A stretch of 38,026 nt of DNA from a virus: positions 1 to 38,026 of the IMG/VR virus record IMGVR_UViG_3300026367_000093; one strand, written 5' to 3'. Of the stretch, positions 7,225-15,410 are shown one piece after another. Every line of letters begins with the position of its first letter. The first letter of the stretch is position 1. The notes beneath the pieces were generated by a model. That model searched no databases, was not told the origin of the DNA, and was given only the letters and a program-made list of their open reading frames with translations. The translations under genes and the position numbers were made by a program.

Positions 7225-9789
7225 CTAGACCCTCCCGACGATGCGGCCATTGTTACCGACCTTGACCGCCTTGTTGTCAGACGTCGCCGAGGTCACCTTG
7301 CCGGGTCCGTCAACCTTGATGGTGACGGCGACATTGGCTTTCGATTGACCGTTGAGCGCGCCTTGAGCCGGCAGCATGTTGTTGTTGGCCGGCAGCAGAG
7401 GCGGCCGCGGCGAATTGCCCAGGCCCGCCGTTCCACTGGTTCCACCGGGTGCTTCCGGTCCTTCTCCGCTGCCGGGTAGGAATTTGAATGCCCACGCGGG
7501 CAAGACACTGGAGAGGTCAATTGTGCCGATAGCTTCGAGAATGCGCCCCGGCAACCCACTGAACCAAGCTATCAGCTCGTCAAACTTCGACTTGATGCCG
7601 TCGATCATGCGCTGTCCGACATCGAGGCCGATGACATACATCTCACCCGGAAGCGCCTTGGCGCGAGCAATCAACGCATCGATGCCGGCCGATGCATCAT
7701 CCCACATCTGCAGCGCATCTTTTGGCACCAGTGACTTCCATTCGATCTTCCCTTCAGCCAGATCAGCAAGCGTTTCGACAAAGTGCGCCGTTGCATCTGC
7801 ACCGGCAGCAATGGCTGATGTGAACAACTCCAGGCCGCCGCCGTAGAGACTTCCCAGTCGCTTGAAAAAACCGTCGAAGCTAGAGGTATCGATATCGATC
7901 ATGCTGAAAAATGCTTTGGCCAATCGGCCCATGGCATCAGCGTAGCGGGCAAGCGAGTTGACCGACGAACCTATGTTTTCGCCGATCTGACCAAGCGATG
8001 GTGCAAAACCGGTGCCGAAGTCCTTCAGCGCCTCCCAACCTGTCTTGATGCCTTTGAGCGCGATCTCAAGCGCCTGGAATGCGGCCACTTTGGCATCATC
8101 GATCGTCAACGCGGACAGATCGAAGTCGAATTCAAAGCCCTTCGCAAAGCCCTTGAAGAGGCTTTGAAGATTGTTCCAGCCGCCCTTTATGTCCGCCCAG
8201 GCAGAGTTCAAACCGCTTCGAATGGTAGGCCCATATCGATCCGCCATTTCGCGGCCGGCAGAGATGATCCGTTTGCCGCCATCGCGCACGCCATCGGCCA
8301 GATCAAAGAAACCGCGTCTGGCGCGGTCCCACAGGCGCGACAGGCGGGGTCCGTAGGTGGCCCAGTTCTTGTAGATATGAACCGCGCCCGCCGCGATCCC
8401 GGCGAACACCAGTCCGACCGGACTGATCAGGGCAAGCAGCGCGGCAAAACCGACCCCGATGATCGGCAGGACAACACCCAGCACACCAAGGCCGGTGGCG
8501 ACCAGGACGGCGGCACCCGCAAAACTGAGCGCCTGGCGCACCATGCCACCCGTGCTGTCATCAAGCTCGCGCATCCATATGAGCGCGGACTTGAGGTTGT
8601 CGCTGATCATCGGCAACCAGGAGCCAAACGCAAAGCCAACTTCGCGCGCGGCTTGGGTTCCAATCTCCTTGAAGATGATCAGTTGCGCAGTGAGCCCTTT
8701 CATTTTGGTCTCGAAATCCTCATCGATGATGCCCGCTGTGGCTTTGGCCACTTCTTCCTTTATGCGCTTATATTCCTCGACATTGCCGAGGAACGGGATC
8801 AGGAAATCCATGACCTGGACGTCCTGGAACAACTCGCCCAGCGCGCCGGCGCCATGGATCTTCTCCAGCTGCTCGCGGACATGACCAAGCGCATCAGCGC
8901 CTTCGAGACCGTTGTCCTTGGCGGCTTTCATCAGTTTCTCGATCTCGCCGCCTGAAACGCCAGAGAGCTTGGCGATTTTCTGCATGACGGCTTCGACCGG
9001 GTTGATGCCCTTGGTCGCCGCATCGCGCATGACGGCCTCGATGTCGACGCCGGCCTCGGCGAACTTCTTGACAGTCATCGGAGCAAGGATCTTCGACAGG
9101 AAGTTCTTCAAATTGTTGGCGGCCTCGGCCGGCTCCGACGTGCCCTTGCGGGCGATCTGCAAGGCCGCACCGAGGAAGTTGACCGCCTCACGTCCGGTCA
9201 CCCCGAACTTTGCCATCTGGCTGGTCAGCGTCGGAAAATACCGCGCCATGTCCTTGAGCTCGAATGCTCCCTCCTTGCCCGCAACGACCAGGCCGCCAAG
9301 CGCATCTTCGAGCTGATCTGCCGGCAGCTTGAGGGTCTGCAGCAGCGACGTGGCTACATTTGCCATGTCTGCCATAGCAGCACCGGATGCTGTCGCAGAG
9401 CGGCCGATGGTGCCGATCGAGGCGTCGACCAGGTCCTGGTTGACACCGGCAGCAATCATCTGTCCTGCCGAGGCGGCGATGTCAGCTGAAGATTGCGCCA
9501 CACTGAGCGCCAGATCCTCATATTGCCGCTTGGCCACATCAACAAAATCAAAGGCCGCTTGCCCGGATAGGTTCTGTGTCGCGGCGATGTCTAGCAGCTG
9601 TTGCTGGAATGCCGCCGCTTCCTTGATAGGCCCCATGAAGGAGATGGCAGCAATTGCCGTTCCGACCAAGCCGATGCTGCGGGCAACATTGCCGATTGAC
9701 CTCAGCCCTGCCGTCAACCGGCGGAGCGGGCTCGACAGCATGTCCTTCATGCGAACGATGACGTCGAGGGTCATATTGCGATTGGACAT
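7225..9789 (-). CDS. Tape measure protein, Mu gp42-like
   Basis: An 854-residue protein that sets tail length. Residues about 30-400 match the phage tail tape measure pattern for TP901-type proteins (AAFQQQLLDIAATQNLSG, ASAGQMIAAGVNQ, GKEGAFELKDMARYFPTLTSQMAKFG). A hydrophobic stretch follows at about residues 420-475 (AAVLVATGLGVLGVVLPIIG and after), which is the usual membrane-interacting part. The C-terminus ends in short beta-like repeats. The predicted late promoter at 9823-9868 gives a leader of about 27 nt with a purine-rich AGCGGGA before the ATG. Confidence 0.92.
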   Translation of the reverse strand: MSNRNMTLDVIVRMKDMLSSPLRRLTAGLRSIGNVARSIGLVGTAIAAISFMGPIKEAAAFQQQLLDIAATQNLSGQAAFDFVDVAKRQYEDLALSVAQSSADIAASAGQMIAAGVNQDLVDASIGTIGRSATASGAAMADMANVATSLLQTLKLPADQLEDALGGLVVAGKEGAFELKDMARYFPTLTSQMAKFGVTGREAVNFLGAALQIARKGTSEPAEAANNLKNFLSKILAPMTVKKFAEAGVDIEAVMRDAATKGINPVEAVMQKIAKLSGVSGGEIEKLMKAAKDNGLEGADALGHVREQLEKIHGAGALGELFQDVQVMDFLIPFLGNVEEYKRIKEEVAKATAGIIDEDFETKMKGLTAQLIIFKEIGTQAAREVGFAFGSWLPMISDNLKSALIWMRELDDSTGGMVRQALSFAGAAVLVATGLGVLGVVLPIIGVGFAALLALISPVGLVFAGIAAGAVHIYKNWATYGPRLSRLWDRARRGFFDLADGVRDGGKRIISAGREMADRYGPTIRSGLNSAWADIKGGWNNLQSLFKGFAKGFEFDFDLSALTIDDAKVAAFQALEIALKGIKTGWEALKDFGTGFAPSLGQIGENIGSSVNSLARYADAMGRLAKAFFSMIDIDTSSFDGFFKRLGSLYGGGLELFTSAIAAGADATAHFVETLADLAEGKIEWKSLVPKDALQMWDDASAGIDALIARAKALPGEMYVIGLDVGQRMIDGIKSKFDELIAWFSGLPGRILEAIGTIDLSSVLPAWAFKFLPGSGEGPEAPGGTSGTAGLGNSPRPPLLPANNNMLPAQGALNGQSKANVAVTIKVDGPGKVTSATSDNKAVKVGNNGRIVGRV

Positions 9790-9822
9790 GGGTTCCCGCT
9801 GCGCATGGGTTCAGGGTGGCCC

Positions 9823-9868
9823 AAATTATCGCGCGCGCGAAACCGTGATCATGCCCGCCACGGCGGGC
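9823..9868 (-). promoter_or_regulatory. Predicted late promoter upstream of the tape measure gene
   Basis: Dyad GCCCGC-CGTG-GCGGGC at 9853-9868 (extendable to seven pairs with a two-base centre), ATGA at 9849-9852, 20 nt ending in GCGCGCGCGCGA, -10-like TAATTT at 9823-9828, predicted +1 at 9816. It lies in the gap between the frameshifted end of the tail chaperone (9874) and the tape measure start (9789). Spacing from dyad to -10 is identical to the other three copies. Confidence 0.75.
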
Positions 9869-9873
9869 GGGCA

Positions 9874-10031
9874 TCAGGTTTTGGTTGTGTTTTCTGCGCG
9901 CCAGGCCATGACGCAGTTCCACCAGAAGATGGCCCGAGAGGCGTCGAAGCTTTCAATCTCCGACGCCGTAAAACCGGTGCCGTCAGCCAGCGCGCCGAGG
10001 ATTATCGGCCAGTTCTCGGGCCACTGCTTAA
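9874..10031 (-). CDS. Frameshift extension of the tail assembly chaperone
   Basis: A reading frame without its own start that continues the chaperone after a -1 shift. It encodes 51 residues (KQWPENWPIILGAL, ADGTGFTASEIESFDASRAI, FWWNCVMAWRAEN) before a TGA at 9874-9876. The Trp-rich FWWN...W composition and position are those of tail chaperone C-terminal extensions that recruit the tape measure. With the shift the fusion would be about 204 residues. Without it this ~130-bp stretch is unexplained. Confidence 0.82.
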
Positions 10032-10487
10032 AAAATGGTTCAGCACCTGGCCGGCGTTCTTGATGTCTGCCGCATCGAGCCGGTCAAACAGCGCGTTCAT
10101 CACCGCCTGGTTGATCCGCGTCGCACGGGCAAACGACACGACGGCCATGTCCTTGTCCTCTGCGGCGGCGATGGCGCGCTGGTCCGCACCGACCAGCCGA
10201 TGGAAAGTCAGATCCTTGAACACCCGTTCGCGGATCTTGTCATTCTTTTTGGTCCGCAACGTCACTGACGCATAAAGCGGAAGAGTGACAGATCCGTCGT
10301 CGTTTTTGATCGCATGCTTGGGCAGCTTGTCGAGAGGATCTACATCTTCGTCGATCACGCCGTCATCGCCGTCCTCACCATCATTGATGGCAAGCGGGCC
10401 ATCTTCGTTGATGATCGCGCCAGCCTCGGACGAAGAGGTGTCCTCGTCGAGATCGATCTCGATATCCTTGCCGGTCTTGCCGCTCAT
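10002..10487 (-). CDS. Tail assembly chaperone, Mu gp41-like
   Basis: A 161-residue protein between tail tube and tape measure. The first ~55 residues are very acidic (DGEDGDDGVIDEDVDP). The rest carries the Phage_TAC/gp41 pattern (VTLPLYASVTLRTKK, RVFKDLTFHRLVGADQ). It chaperones the tape measure during tail assembly and is absent from the mature particle. A slippery heptamer near its 3' end allows a -1 shift into a conserved-looking extension. ATG at 10487 overlaps the tube gene stop by 4 bp. Confidence 0.88.
   Translation of the reverse strand: MSGKTGKDIEIDLDEDTSSSEAGAIINEDGPLAINDGEDGDDGVIDEDVDPLDKLPKHAIKNDDGSVTLPLYASVTLRTKKNDKIRERVFKDLTFHRLVGADQRAIAAAEDKDMAVVSFARATRINQAVMNALFDRLDAADIKNAGQVLNHFLSSGPRTGR
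10029..10035 (-). other. Programmed -1 ribosomal frameshift site (T TTT TTA)
   Basis: On the minus strand the zero-frame codons CAT TTT TTA contain the canonical X XXY YYZ heptamer T TTT TTA. A -1 slip here moves ribosomes from the frame that stops at 10002 to one that stays open to 9874 and encodes a Trp-rich chaperone extension. Mu itself uses a -2 shift at the equivalent place; many other tailed phages use -1. I did not identify a clear downstream pseudoknot. Confidence 0.82.
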
Positions 10488-10849
10488 GACAGGATCTCCT
10501 CAGGCGCAGATGCCGCCCATTTGAGTTCGATCTTGCCGCCTTCGCCGCCGGTGATTTCCGGAATGTCGCCATCAAGGAAAGCGTCATACATGACGAAGGT
10601 CTGGCCAGTGTCGCAGACCACCTGCAACTCTCCTTCGCCGGGGTCCCAGGTGTTGCCCCAGCGCTGCCCGGCTTCGAGTTCCGTGGTGGCCATGACTTCG
10701 GAGCCCTGGAACTCCTGCGCCCGGCCGACCTTGCGGCCATAGGTGACCGCGTTGTTCTTGATACCGCCGACGCGGATCTTCGCGCCTTTCTCGACGGGGA
10801 TGTTGCGCCCCCGCCAGACGATATCGACGAGACCTAAAACTTGTGTCAT
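10484..10849 (-). CDS. Tail tube protein, Mu gpM-like
   Basis: A 121-residue tube protein of the Mu/FluMu family. It starts with a short hydrophobic segment (VLGLVDIVWRGRNIPVEKGAKI), then GRAQEFQGSEVMATTELEAG and LQVVCDTGQTFVMYDAFL, and ends in a beta-hairpin region (GGEGGKIELKWAA). It sits between sheath and tail chaperone, as in Mu. Overlap of the stop with the chaperone ATG indicates coupled translation. Confidence 0.9.
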   Translation of the reverse strand: MTQVLGLVDIVWRGRNIPVEKGAKIRVGGIKNNAVTYGRKVGRAQEFQGSEVMATTELEAGQRWGNTWDPGEGELQVVCDTGQTFVMYDAFLDGDIPEITGGEGGKIELKWAASAPEEILS

Positions 10850-10863
10850 CGGTTAGTCCTTTC

Positions 10864-12351
10864 TCAGACCTGGAATTCGAGCGAGCCGGCAAAGACCATG
10901 AGGTTGCCGACAATCTGGACCTGCTGGCGGCTTTCCATCCGGTTGCGATCATCAACGGAGCGGGTGAAGACGCTTTCCTTGATGGTACGGCTGACATCCT
11001 CGATCCAGACCCTCTCGCCATAGAGGTTGCAGCGGGCCGCCCAGGAGGCAAGCATGCGCTTGGGCGTCACCACGGCCGTGCCGGGATCTTCGTCATTGTC
11101 ATGCCGGGTGGCAAAGGAAGCCGCGCTGTCGTCATCGACCAGCTTGGAGCGCGGATACATCAGCGAGATATAGGCGCTCCAGTCGTAGCGGATGCGGCTC
11201 ATCGTGGCCGGAACCATGATGTCGAGCCAGGCCCGATCGGCAATGCCGAGATTGCTGGTCTTGTAGGTGGTGATCATGCGGCTGATCGTGACCGTGCCAT
11301 CCGAAAGACAATCGAACGTCGAGATGCCGGTGCGCAGCAGCAGATCGTTCTCCTCATCGATAAACCGGTCGGCCGTGTCGGGTGCCTCCACGCCGGGCAT
11401 GACAAGAGACCGGAGCTGGCGTGCCGGATCGTTGTTGAGATGAAACGCTGCCAGACCGCAGGCGACGGCCGCGATTGCCCAGGCACTGGTCGGGCTCTTG
11501 TTCAGTCCGCCGGCGGTCAGAAAGGCGTTGTTGGTCAGATCGCCAAAGGTACCGAGCTGGCCGTAGGTGCCGCCCTTGAAGACGAAGCCATGGCAATCGA
11601 GCTTCGCGGTCGCCAGATACCGCACCCGGAGGAACTCGGCGGTCGCCGCTATGTTGGTGGCATCGTTCCAGGGATGGGTGATCTTGGTGAACCAGGTGCT
11701 GGTCATCAGATCGAGCGCGTCCTGAACATCCGGATTGCCGGCACCGCCAGACATGGCGGCGATTGCCACGGCCAATCCAGACGGCAACGGCTGCGCCTTG
11801 GTGTCGACGCGCAAGTTGATCTCGTTGCCAACCTCGCCGCCATTGCGCGCGGTTACCGTAACTACGCCGAGTGCTGATCCGGCTGTGGCCACCATGTCGA
11901 GATCCGCAGTAATGGCCGCCGCCAGCTTTGTGGCGAGCGTGGTGACGGTGTCGGTAGTCAGCGCAGTCAGGCGCACCTGACGTCCGCCGACCTTGAAGCG
12001 CAGCACGGTCGCGGCTGACACGGCACCGGTGAAGGTGAAAGTGCCGGTGGCCTTGACCGCACCACCGTCATCGGCAAGTGCAGTCACGAACAGAGGCGTG
12101 TTGCGGTTGGCGCCCTTGAAGAAGGCGACCTGTTCGGCACCGATCGAGCCACGGCCAAACAGCGCGATGGCTTCCTGGGCACGGGTGATTTCGACTATGT
12201 CGCCAGGGGCCAGCGTGCCCGTGGCAAGCTTCTGGCCAATGATGCAGACCTTTTCCGGGTAAGGAAGCACGCCGACATTGCGATAGTTCGGCTTGATTTC
12301 AAGCAGGGTTGCCGGTTCGAGGCGGTCAACGGGGATTTCGTCGAAGTCCAT
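10864..12351 (-). CDS. Contractile tail sheath protein, Mu gpL-like
   Basis: A 495-residue sheath protein, showing that the phage has a contractile tail. Family features include an N-terminal PGDIVEITRAQEAIALFGRG-type segment (about residues 50-75), a variable middle domain with repeated small-residue beta strands (about 95-195), a central NDPARQLRSLVMPGVEAP block, and a C-terminal domain with CNLYGERVWIEDV and a final beta strand (VGNLMVFAGSLEFQV). Gene order and size match Mu L. Confidence 0.93.
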   Translation of the reverse strand: MDFDEIPVDRLEPATLLEIKPNYRNVGVLPYPEKVCIIGQKLATGTLAPGDIVEITRAQEAIALFGRGSIGAEQVAFFKGANRNTPLFVTALADDGGAVKATGTFTFTGAVSAATVLRFKVGGRQVRLTALTTDTVTTLATKLAAAITADLDMVATAGSALGVVTVTARNGGEVGNEINLRVDTKAQPLPSGLAVAIAAMSGGAGNPDVQDALDLMTSTWFTKITHPWNDATNIAATAEFLRVRYLATAKLDCHGFVFKGGTYGQLGTFGDLTNNAFLTAGGLNKSPTSAWAIAAVACGLAAFHLNNDPARQLRSLVMPGVEAPDTADRFIDEENDLLLRTGISTFDCLSDGTVTISRMITTYKTSNLGIADRAWLDIMVPATMSRIRYDWSAYISLMYPRSKLVDDDSAASFATRHDNDEDPGTAVVTPKRMLASWAARCNLYGERVWIEDVSRTIKESVFTRSVDDRNRMESRQQVQIVGNLMVFAGSLEFQV

Positions 12352-12570
12352 TTACTTGTCTCCTTCAGAGGCATTGGCCGAGCCATGAGCCGAACCTTCG
12401 TTCGTCTTCTTCGACGAAGCCCTCGGCTTTGTGATCAGGTCGCCGTCGGCAATCCGGCGGCGGGTGAACAGCGTGCCCGGATCTTCCAGGCCGTCCTCCG
12501 GCCAGGGCGCGCCATCGGCTTGATGGACGGTGCGGCCCTCCGCCGGAACAAGAGTGTCTTTCTTCGCCAT
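12352..12570 (-). CDS. DUF2635 protein, Mu gp38-like
   Basis: A 72-residue protein with the DUF2635 pattern: LVPAEGRTVHQ at the start and TRRRIADGDLITK in the middle, followed by a low-complexity Ser/Asn/Gly-rich tail (about residues 50-72). The family always sits just before the Mu-type sheath gene and its function is unknown. The stop codon abuts the start of the sheath gene, with no spacer. Confidence 0.82.
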   Translation of the reverse strand: MAKKDTLVPAEGRTVHQADGAPWPEDGLEDPGTLFTRRRIADGDLITKPRASSKKTNEGSAHGSANASEGDK

Positions 12571-12573
12571 GCG

Positions 12574-13173
12574 TCAGGTCTCCTGTGGCGGGGTGAGTTC
12601 GTCGGTGAGCGTGACGCCCACCATGTTGGCGTCCGGATCTTCCGATGACACCTCCCAGGTGATGCCGAGCGCGGTGAAGTCATCGACGCTCATCAGCCCG
12701 AGTGGGGCCGGTGTCGTGGCAAACGAGAAGGTGAAATCCACTTGTGCAATGGCGATGTTGTCATCGCTCCAGCCGTCGGCGATCACCGAATTGGCGAGCG
12801 TGACGGCCGTATGGCCCTGGCCCTTGAAATCGACACCCTGCAAAAGCACCATCGCGACATCGATCATCGCATCCAGACCGAGGCCCTTGGTGTCACCCTT
12901 GAAGCGGGCTTCAAGGGTGTTTGAAGCCTTGTAGATCAGCACAAGCCGCCATTGCATGACGCCCTTCAGCATCCGCCCACTGGCGGCATCCGGTCGCATG
13001 CCGGTCCATGCCAGGCCGATGAACGGCGTTGTCTGGGCGCAGCGGTTGAACTCCTTGATACTGAGCACCTGGGGAATGCGCTCGATCGCAAAGGTCTTGG
13101 CCGGGAAGGCCAGACGCAGCCGGTCGATGATCAACGGCTCCTGACTTCGGATCGGGGTGAGCGAGATGTCCAT
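12574..13173 (-). CDS. Mu gp37-like tail terminator/completion protein (DUF1834)
   Basis: A 199-residue protein of the gp37/DUF1834 family. Residues 1-45 carry the IRSQEPLIIDRLRLAFPA opening. A central block FIGLAWTGMRPDA is followed by QWRLVLIYKASN and GQGHTAVTLANSVIADGW, then a beta-rich C-terminal part. By position between gp36 and sheath it probably helps finish or attach the tail. Start overlaps the gp36 stop by one base. Confidence 0.83.
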   Translation of the reverse strand: MDISLTPIRSQEPLIIDRLRLAFPAKTFAIERIPQVLSIKEFNRCAQTTPFIGLAWTGMRPDAASGRMLKGVMQWRLVLIYKASNTLEARFKGDTKGLGLDAMIDVAMVLLQGVDFKGQGHTAVTLANSVIADGWSDDNIAIAQVDFTFSFATTPAPLGLMSVDDFTALGITWEVSSEDPDANMVGVTLTDELTPPQET

Positions 13174-13607
13174 CAGAAGCCTCGCAGACTGTGACGTGAC
13201 ATGATGCGCTCGCGGTCGGACATACGCGGACCTGAACCGACGGCGGCCCCTGCGGGCAATGCCGCAGGCACGTCGAGGTTGATCAGTTCCTTCGCGATGT
13301 TCTCAAGCCAGGTGATGACATCCTTGCGCGACTTGGCCATCTCCTCGCTCGGATCAGTCGCTTCGCCCTGGGCAAGGTCGTATCGTGCCAGGATGCAGGC
13401 GGCGCGAACGATCTCTTTGGGAGGTGCCGCGATCGGCACCAGGTAACGGCCGCGCACATAACCGTCGATGACCGCAGTCGCATCTGTGAGCGCCGTGCCG
13501 ACCTTGACCTCGTCAATGGTTTCGGCCGTGCGGTCTTCAGGCCGCGACAGCCGGAGCAATTGCGTCTCGCCAAATCGTGCGGTCATGTCGGCGACGGTTG
13601 CGTACAA
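13173..13607 (-). CDS. Mu gp36-like head-tail connector protein (DUF1320)
   Basis: A 144-residue protein with the DUF1320 pattern: MYATVADMTARFGETQLLRL at the N-terminus, then ALTDATAVIDGYVRGRYLVPI and ILARYDLAQGE (residues about 40-95), and an Arg/Ser-rich tail. The family is thought to form part of the neck. It follows an intergenic hairpin (13632-13654). Confidence 0.87.
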   Translation of the reverse strand: MYATVADMTARFGETQLLRLSRPEDRTAETIDEVKVGTALTDATAVIDGYVRGRYLVPIAAPPKEIVRAACILARYDLAQGEATDPSEEMAKSRKDVITWLENIAKELINLDVPAALPAGAAVGSGPRMSDRERIMSRHSLRGF

Positions 13608-13631
13608 GAGATTTTCCTGAGGTGGTTGGTG

Positions 13632-13654
13632 CGGCCGGCCCGGTGAGCCGGCCG
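13632..13654 (-). terminator. Intergenic GC-rich hairpin without U-tract
   Basis: Perfect 8-bp inverted repeat CGGCCGGC / GCCGGCCG around a 7-base loop, between the small membrane gene and the gp36-like gene. There is no T-run after it on the minus strand, so a classical intrinsic terminator is doubtful. An RNA-stabilising or pausing structure is equally likely. Confidence 0.4.
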
Positions 13655-13678
13655 AGAATTCAAGCTGGCTTCAGAGCG

Positions 13679-13924
13679 TCAACAGCTCCGCCAATGCGGA
13701 TCGAGTGACTGGCCATCGGTCTGCCAACTGTTCAGATAGATTGGCTTGAGTTTGCCGATCAGACGAACGGCGATCAGTTTCACTTTCTCGGTTGCCCGCC
13801 ACATGTATGGCGACACAGCATCGAAGACATTCTTGAATGTATTGATGACGAAACCGATGACGCCAACGGCGACGTGTCCGATCATGAGGCCGATGGCGGT
13901 ATAGAAACTTCGGAAAAGGCGCAT
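13679..13924 (-). CDS. Small hypothetical protein with one hydrophobic segment
   Basis: An 81-residue protein with a hydrophobic stretch at about residues 9-30 (AIGLMIGHVAVGVIGFVINTF), then a Lys/Arg-rich part. I recognise no family. It is flanked on both sides by GC-rich hairpins, unlike the tightly packed genes around it, so it may be a later insertion. ATG at 13924 is preferred because AAGGA lies about 6 nt upstream; an ATG two codons earlier is too close to that site. Confidence 0.5.
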   Translation of the reverse strand: MRLFRSFYTAIGLMIGHVAVGVIGFVINTFKNVFDAVSPYMWRATEKVKLIAVRLIGKLKPIYLNSWQTDGQSLDPHWRSC

Positions 13925-13950
13925 TCTCATTCCTTCAGTTTGGCTTGGCT

Positions 13951-13976
13951 GGCGGCGGGCTGGATTGCCCGCCGCC
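13951..13976 (-). terminator. Perfect 10-bp intergenic hairpin after gp35-like gene
   Basis: GGCGGCGGGC (13951-13960) pairs exactly with GCCCGCCGCC (13967-13976) around a six-base loop. It lies between the gp35-like stop and the next small gene. No T-run follows on the minus strand. It could slow polymerase or protect the 3' end of the capsid-region mRNA. Confidence 0.45.
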
Positions 13977-13996
13977 CGTGCCTTCGCTCGGGGGGG

Positions 13997-14413
13997 TTAT
14001 TTCTTGGCGGCGGCCGCCTTCTTGTCAGCCGGCTTTTCAAGCTCGGCGATCTTGTCGGTGGCGGCCTTCAGCTCCTTGCCCAGATCCTCGACCGCCTTGT
14101 CGGCATCTGCCTTGATCGAAGTGGTCTTCTCGGTGACCGCATCCTTGACTGCCTGATCGAAGCTCGCCTGAAGCTCTGTGGCCTTCGCCTTCATCTGCCG
14201 GGCGACTTCCGCCTCGACAGCCACGTTGAAATCCGTGTCCGTCTTCACGTTCTCCATCGCGTCATCGACACGGCGAACGGTGAAGGCGGGATCCGCGTCA
14301 AAGGCTGCCAGTTCGCTATTGCTCCAGCGGTCTTCCTCATAGAAGGCGCTGGCCGGGTGGGAGATGCCGTTGCGGCGAATGCCGGGAGAGCTGCAAATGA
14401 TCTGAATTTTCAT
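13997..14413 (-). CDS. Mu gp35-like / HI1506-related protein
   Basis: A 138-residue protein directly after the major capsid gene. The N-terminal half carries the HI1506-related pattern (GIRRNGISHPAS..., then WSNSELAAFDADPAFTVRRV). The C-terminal half is a Lys/Glu/Ala-rich coiled coil ending in KKAAAAKK. The family is a minor head protein of unknown role next to gpT. Start ATG at 14413 follows a GGAAAG-type ribosome site. Confidence 0.78.
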   Translation of the reverse strand: MKIQIICSSPGIRRNGISHPASAFYEEDRWSNSELAAFDADPAFTVRRVDDAMENVKTDTDFNVAVEAEVARQMKAKATELQASFDQAVKDAVTEKTTSIKADADKAVEDLGKELKAATDKIAELEKPADKKAAAAKK

Positions 14414-14460
14414 CGGGTCTTTCCTTCGGGGTTTGCCGGAGCCGCCTGATGGCGGTTCGG

Positions 14461-14490
14461 GAAAACCCCGCCCGGGCCGAACCGGGCGGG
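14461..14490 (-). terminator. Probable intrinsic terminator/attenuator after the major capsid gene
   Basis: On the minus strand, CCCGCCCGG and CCGGGCGGG (9 bp, 14467-14490) form a perfect stem with a six-base loop, followed by G and four T (14462-14465). It lies 18 bp past the capsid stop codon. A partial terminator here would make capsid protein more abundant than the downstream neck and tail proteins. Confidence 0.65.
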
Positions 14491-14507
14491 ACCATTCAAG
14501 GCTGAAC

Positions 14508-15401
14508 TCAGCCGAGATACGGGATGACAACCACTTCGGCGGTCTTGGCCCAGACGTTGCTCTCGCCGCCATTGACCAGTTCGGCATTGACGATCTTGCG
14601 CGCAGCCCCTTCGAGCGATGGTGGCACCAGCAGCTTGGTCGGGCGGATGTTGATGATCGTGCCATCGCGCTTGCGGATGTTCTGCATTGCGGCACGGGCG
14701 GCTGCATAGCTTGTGGCGTCCAGTGTCGCCTTCGACATATGGGCCAGCTGCCAGAGACCGAAGCCCGCATTGCAGCGGCCATCGACGCCCCAGAGGAACT
14801 TGCTCTGGAAGAAGACGTTCGCATCATTCTCGTTCTGCATCGACACCAGCTTGAAGGCCTTGCGAGGCTGCCAGACCATCGGCTTCATCACCTGGGTGTC
14901 GTCGACCAGGTACCAGGGCGCCGCAGCGCCGGCAGTAAAGTTCGACACCGAAGTCGGGTCTCCGGCCGCATCATAGCCAGGATGATCGGTGTCGAAGAAA
15001 TACTGGCCGTCGTAACACTTCGTGGTGTTTCCGAGCTTGAACAGCGGCCAGACCAGCTGGTCAGGGAACTCGGCCGCATCCTGGCCGATCTGCGAGGCTA
15101 CAGGCGCGAAGATGCCGAGCTGGTCATCCTCGATCTGGCTGCGCTTGATGCCGATGGTCTTTTCAAATTCGCGGTTGCGGATCTGATAGGTCGATGCCGA
15201 CAGATCGTGCACCAGGCGGTCACCGATCCATTCGCGAATGCCCGGCATGTCATCAAGGCGCGGATACTCATTCATCGCCGTGGTCGAGGGCACCGTCATG
15301 GCAACCGTGGAATAGAAAGTCCCTGCGGAAGCGAACCGGGCATTGAACGCGGTCGAGAGCCCGGTATAGATCCCGCGAAGGGTATTGACGTTGATATCCA
15401 T
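14508..15401 (-). CDS. Major capsid protein, Mu gpT-like
   Basis: A 297-residue major head subunit. The family signature is strong: MDINVNTLRGIYTGLSTAFN at the start, then REWIGDRLVHDLSASTYQIRNREFEKTIGI (residues about 55-90), FDTDHPGYD, and WQLAHMSKA in the second half. It lies downstream of the protease/scaffold gene and a small decoration-like gene, as in Mu-like phages. A terminator-like hairpin follows. Confidence 0.93.
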   Translation of the reverse strand: MDINVNTLRGIYTGLSTAFNARFASAGTFYSTVAMTVPSTTAMNEYPRLDDMPGIREWIGDRLVHDLSASTYQIRNREFEKTIGIKRSQIEDDQLGIFAPVASQIGQDAAEFPDQLVWPLFKLGNTTKCYDGQYFFDTDHPGYDAAGDPTSVSNFTAGAAAPWYLVDDTQVMKPMVWQPRKAFKLVSMQNENDANVFFQSKFLWGVDGRCNAGFGLWQLAHMSKATLDATSYAAARAAMQNIRKRDGTIINIRPTKLLVPPSLEGAARKIVNAELVNGGESNVWAKTAEVVVIPYLG

Positions 15402-15410
15402 GTCAGCTCC

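Noticed and set aside
10843-11877. 344-codon plus-strand open frame over the sheath gene
   Set aside because: Shadow of the sheath gene, no ribosome site or recognised motif.
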